Shown: piece after piece, positions 5,858 to 7,361 of the stretch
Position numbering within the stretch: the first letter of the stretch is position 1
Layout of the letters: each line of letters begins with the position of its first letter
Assembly (NCBI GenBank): GCA_950071875.1
Contig: CATMNW010000117.1
Span: 1-7,361, forward strand
Length of the DNA stretch: 7,361 bases
Origin: an uncultured Erythrobacteraceae bacterium
Lineage (GTDB): Bacteria; Pseudomonadota; Alphaproteobacteria; Sphingomonadales; Sphingomonadaceae
Direction of reading: 5' to 3'
Notes under the pieces: generated by a model
What the model saw: only the letters and a program-made list of their open reading frames with translations
What the model was told of the DNA's origin: nothing
The model's database searches: none
Program-made: the position numbers and the translations under genes

Positions 5858-5888
5858 AGGCCCCGCCAGTTTGGGACTGGCGGGGCCT
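5858..5888. terminator. Bidirectional intrinsic terminator between the hydrolase and GNAT genes
   Basis: Perfect 12-bp arms, AGGCCCCGCCAG (5858-5869) and CTGGCGGGGCCT (5877-5888), around a 7-base loop. On the plus strand CTTCTTT follows. On the minus strand the preceding AAAA at 5855-5858 gives a T-run (TTTTG). The hairpin lies 21 bp after the hydrolase stop and 19 bp after the convergent GNAT stop, exactly where a shared terminator is expected. Confidence 0.93.
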
Positions 5889-5907
5889 CTTCTTTAGATA
5901 GGGCCGT

Positions 5908-6450
5908 TCAGGCTGCTTGGAGGGGAGCCCGTTCGGCTGCCTCAAGGTTCAATCGAAACAACGCACACGGCACGTCTTCCCCGCGCGCACAGCTATGCCG
6001 GGGTGCGACCTTTCCAGTCGGAAGGAAGCCGATCTTGCGCAGAACCCGACCTGATGCAGGATTGTCGACGAAATGCCCGGCCTCGATCAGATTATAACCC
6101 AGCAAGCGCGCAACTTCGAGAACGCCCCACCCGGCTTCGGTGGCAAAGCCCTGTCCCCAGAATTCGCGCGCGATCCAGTAGCCGATTTCCGCATCGCCGC
6201 TTTCGCTGCGATCAATCCCGATACAGCCGATGATCTGCGAACCTTCGCTAGTCGGCAAGGTAATCAGGAAGACGGGGTAGCGCGGGTCCTGCTTGCGCAT
6301 GACAAATTCGCGGGCGTGTTTGGGGAGATAGGGCCACGGGGCGCGGGCAAGATTGCGCACGACGTCGACGTCGGCAATTCCGCCAAACAGCGCATCTGCA
6401 TCTTCGGGCCAGGCAGGCCGCAACAGCAGCCTTTCGGTAACATGGAACAT
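5908..6450 (-). CDS. GNAT family N-acetyltransferase (RimJ/RimL type)
   Basis: 180 residues from ATG 6450. GNAT enzymes of this group move an acetyl group from acetyl-CoA to an amine, such as a protein N-terminus or small molecule; the substrate here is unknown. Family marks in order: TERLLLRPAWPEDADALF at 5-22, the opening strand and helix; IIGCIGI at 73-79; AEIGYWIAREFWGQGFATEA at 87-106, which holds the acetyl-CoA pyrophosphate loop (Q100-G101-F102-A103); and NPASGRVLRKIGF at 130-142, the usual Asn-x-x-S/A-x-x-V-L-x-K-x-G-F motif. The frame reaches an ATG at 6471, but GGGGAG 7 bases before ATG 6450 and the family's normal opening favour the shorter form. It is 222 bp downstream of rpmA, with hairpins between, so it probably has its own promoter. 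Confidence 0.88.
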   Translation of the reverse strand: MFHVTERLLLRPAWPEDADALFGGIADVDVVRNLARAPWPYLPKHAREFVMRKQDPRYPVFLITLPTSEGSQIIGCIGIDRSESGDAEIGYWIAREFWGQGFATEAGWGVLEVARLLGYNLIEAGHFVDNPASGRVLRKIGFLPTGKVAPRHSCARGEDVPCALFRLNLEAAERAPLQAA

Positions 6451-6457
6451 CGGTATT

Positions 6458-6463
6458 CTCCCC
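6458..6463 (-). promoter_or_regulatory. Ribosome binding site deciding the GNAT start
   Basis: GGGGAG (minus strand) followed by 7 bases and ATG at 6450. Two in-frame ATGs at 6471 and 6465 lie upstream of or within this site and have no comparable Shine-Dalgarno, so 6450 is preferred. Confidence 0.7.
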
Positions 6464-6511
6464 ATATCCACGCTCCGGGCTCCTAGGCCGGACGCGTGAC
6501 AATTGCGTGGC

Positions 6512-6530
6512 GGCGAAAGAATATTTCGCC
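6512..6530. repeat. Inverted repeat GGCGAAA-GAATA-TTTCGCC upstream of the GNAT gene
   Basis: Perfect 7-bp arms (6512-6518 and 6524-6530) around GAATA, with an inner AATATT at 6520-6525. It lies 62 bp upstream of the GNAT ATG, a suitable distance for an operator or a small hairpin in its leader. No clear -35/-10 pair could be placed around it. Confidence 0.35.
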
Positions 6531-6537
6531 AACGAAT

Positions 6538-6607
6538 CGAAGAGGGAGAAACGACGAGAGGGAGACTGGCCCCTTCCCTAAACGGAAAGGTCCCATCTCC
6601 CTCTTCG
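6538..6607. repeat. 12-bp inverted repeat that competes with the inner rpmA hairpin
   Basis: CGAAGAGGGAGA (6538-6549) is the exact reverse complement of TCTCCCTCTTCG (6596-6607). Its core AGAGGGAGA (6541-6549) is repeated directly at 6557-6565, so the single right-hand arm can pair with either copy. The two pairings exclude each other. Confidence 0.7.
6557..6604 (-). terminator. Long hairpin downstream of rpmA (candidate rplU-rpmA transcript end)
   Basis: AGAGGGAGA (6557-6565) pairs with TCTCCCTCT (6596-6604). After a 2x2 internal loop the stem continues as GGCCCCTTCC with GGAAAGGTCC (8 of 10 positions complementary) around a 6-base loop, giving about 21 stem positions. In the minus-strand RNA one further position forms a G-U pair. 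The sequence after the stem in that direction is CGTCGTTTC, with only a short T-run. It starts about 70 bp after the rpmA stop. Terminator or 3' stabilising element are both possible. Confidence 0.5.
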
Positions 6608-6630
6608 GTTGCCGGATCATGGACCCGGCT

Positions 6631-6655
6631 GGGACCGTCCCGTCTGGACGATCCC
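6631..6655. repeat. 10-bp imperfect hairpin just after rpmA
   Basis: GGGACCGTCC (6631-6640) and GGACGATCCC (6646-6655) match at 9 of 10 positions around a 5-base loop, 17 bp after the rpmA stop. On the minus strand no T-run follows; on the plus strand TTTAT follows. It may be part of the 3' processing or termination region of the ribosomal operon. Confidence 0.45.
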
Positions 6656-6672
6656 TTTATCGGAGCGTCCTG

Positions 6673-6942
6673 TTATTCCGCGGCTTCGGCCATCATGTCG
6701 ACCGAGACGAATTTGCGGTCGAGCTTGCCTTTGTGGAAGCGCACGACGCCGTCGGTAAGCGCGAACAGGGTGTGGTCCTTGCCCATGCCGACGTTCGAGC
6801 CCGGATAGAACTTGGTGCCGCGCTGACGCACGATAATGTTGCCGGCGACGACGTTCTCGCTGCCGAACTTCTTCACACCAAGACGACGACCGGCCGAATC
6901 ACGACCGTTACGCGATGAACCGCCTGCTTTTTTATGTGCCAT
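6673..6942 (-). CDS. rpmA: 50S ribosomal protein L27
   Basis: 89 residues, standard length. L27 sits in the large subunit, where its N-terminal arm reaches the peptidyl transferase centre. MAHKKAGGSSRNGRDS at the start is the invariant opening, with no leader peptide of the kind processed in Firmicutes. RRLGVKKFGSENVVAGNIIV, RQRGTKFYPGSNVGMGKDHT, and LFALTDGVVRF with FHKGK complete the family pattern. The gene starts 11 bp after the rplU stop; a GGACC stretch next to that stop is the best Shine-Dalgarno candidate, suggesting coupled translation. No obg gene follows on the left, unlike many bacteria: after a 222-bp gap with hairpins comes an acetyltransferase. Confidence 0.98.
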   Translation of the reverse strand: MAHKKAGGSSRNGRDSAGRRLGVKKFGSENVVAGNIIVRQRGTKFYPGSNVGMGKDHTLFALTDGVVRFHKGKLDRKFVSVDMMAEAAE

Positions 6943-6953
6943 GGTTCAGGTCC

Positions 6954-7361
6954 TTACTTCTTGGCTTCGGTCTTCTTGGCAGCAGCCTTCTTGGGCGCTG
7001 CCTTCTTGGCCGGAGCTTTCTTTTCTGCAGCGTCGGCCTTGGGCGCAGCTTCCTTCTTCGGAGCGGCCTTCTTTTCCGACTTCGAATCGCCCACTGCGGT
7101 GATGCGCAGCAGGGTCATCTGCTGGCGGTGACCGTTCTTGCGGCGATAGTTGTGACGGCGACGCTTCTTGAAAACGACCACCTTCTCGCTCTTGGCCTGC
7201 GCAATGATCTCCGCCGAAACGGTGACCTTGCCGGCATCCGAAAGCGCGTCGCCTTCGCCCGCAAGCAGGACGTCGCCCAGCGTGATGGTGTCGCCAGCTT
7301 CGCCAGCCAGCTTCTCAACCGCGATCTTGTCTCCGGCGGCAACCCGGTATTGCTTGCCGCC
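6954..7361 (-). CDS. rplU: 50S ribosomal protein L21 with Lys/Ala-rich C-terminal tail (5' end beyond the window)
   Basis: 135 codons are visible. The gene enters at GGKQYRVAAGDKI, and family members usually have about seven residues before this (inference), so only the very start is missing. Core marks are VEKLAGEAGDTITLGDVLL, KVTVSAEIIAQAKSEKVVVF and KKRRRHNYRRKNGHRQQMT then LLRITAV, the 23S rRNA-binding end of L21. The core ends about 92 visible residues in. After that come ~43 residues made almost only of Lys, Ala, Pro and Glu, with repeats such as KKAAPKK, APAKKAAPKKAA and AAAKKTEAKK. Standard E. coli L21 is 103 residues and lacks this tail. It resembles histone H1-like tails and is probably disordered and RNA-binding. 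First gene of the rplU-rpmA operon. Confidence 0.97.
   Translation of the reverse strand, partial: GGKQYRVAAGDKIAVEKLAGEAGDTITLGDVLLAGEGDALSDAGKVTVSAEIIAQAKSEKVVVFKKRRRHNYRRKNGHRQQMTLLRITAVGDSKSEKKAAPKKEAAPKADAAEKKAPAKKAAPKKAAAKKTEAKK

Noticed and set aside
6451..6471. GNAT starts at 6471 or 6465
   Set aside because: They lie before or within the GGGGAG site that serves ATG 6450, and the added residues MDMGRIP are not part of the family opening.
6496..6918. Plus-strand frames across the rpmA 3' region as a possible small gene
   Set aside because: They mostly run antisense to rpmA, and the non-overlapping part is inverted-repeat DNA without a ribosome binding site.
1..7361. CRISPR arrays, tRNA genes, insertion sequences, phage or defence genes
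   Set aside because: Searched by eye on both strands; no regularly spaced repeats, cloverleaf, transposase motifs or terminal repeats were seen.

Overview
The window is about 60% G+C by eye and densely coded. It looks like a chromosome segment of an alphaproteobacterium, most likely Sphingomonadales (Erythrobacteraceae- or Sphingomonas-like). That placement is inferred from protein style: a glycine-zipper 17 kDa-type envelope protein, the Asn/Ala-rich lipoprotein, an L21 with a Lys/Ala tail, and a single-domain YgfZ beside pyrC. No rRNA, tRNA, CRISPR array, insertion sequence or phage gene was found, and nearly everything is housekeeping.

Layout, left to right. (1) 1-670, minus: a lipoprotein gene open at the window edge. 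Its N-terminal ~176 residues look like a sphingomonad lipoprotein, but the last ~47 read in frame as a piece of a cytochrome P450. This is the strangest thing in the window: a gene fusion/deletion or a chimeric junction. (2) 890-1372, minus: a secreted glycine-zipper protein, followed by hairpins rather than a classic terminator. (3) 1551-2453, plus: a RarD-type EamA transporter, overlapping tail to tail with (4) pyrC (2431-3477, minus), a complete dihydroorotase of pyrimidine synthesis. (5) 3517-4260, plus: a YgfZ/IBA57-type folate-binding Fe-S protein. It starts 39 bp from pyrC and overlaps tail to tail with (6) a TetR/AcrR-type repressor (4241-4840, minus). (7) 4958-5836, plus: a ferritin-like predicted metal-dependent hydrolase (PF10118 type), divergent from the repressor. 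The 117-bp gap holds a perfect 17+5+17 bp palindrome that should be the repressor's operator. (8) 5858-5888: a strong terminator hairpin shared by the hydrolase and (9) a RimJ-type GNAT acetyltransferase (5908-6450, minus). (10) 6451-6672: inverted repeats below rpmA. (11) rpmA (L27) and rplU (L21), minus, in the usual rplU-rpmA operon; rplU lacks its first few codons at the right edge.

How the parts relate: rplU-rpmA is a translation operon. pyrC and ygfZ share a very short divergent promoter region. The repressor and the hydrolase form a self-contained regulatory pair of unknown substrate. I do not see a multi-gene novel system. The points worth a second look are the lipoprotein/P450 junction, the palindromic operator with mirrored promoter elements, the long hairpin with competing arms after rpmA, and the two tail-to-tail gene overlaps.
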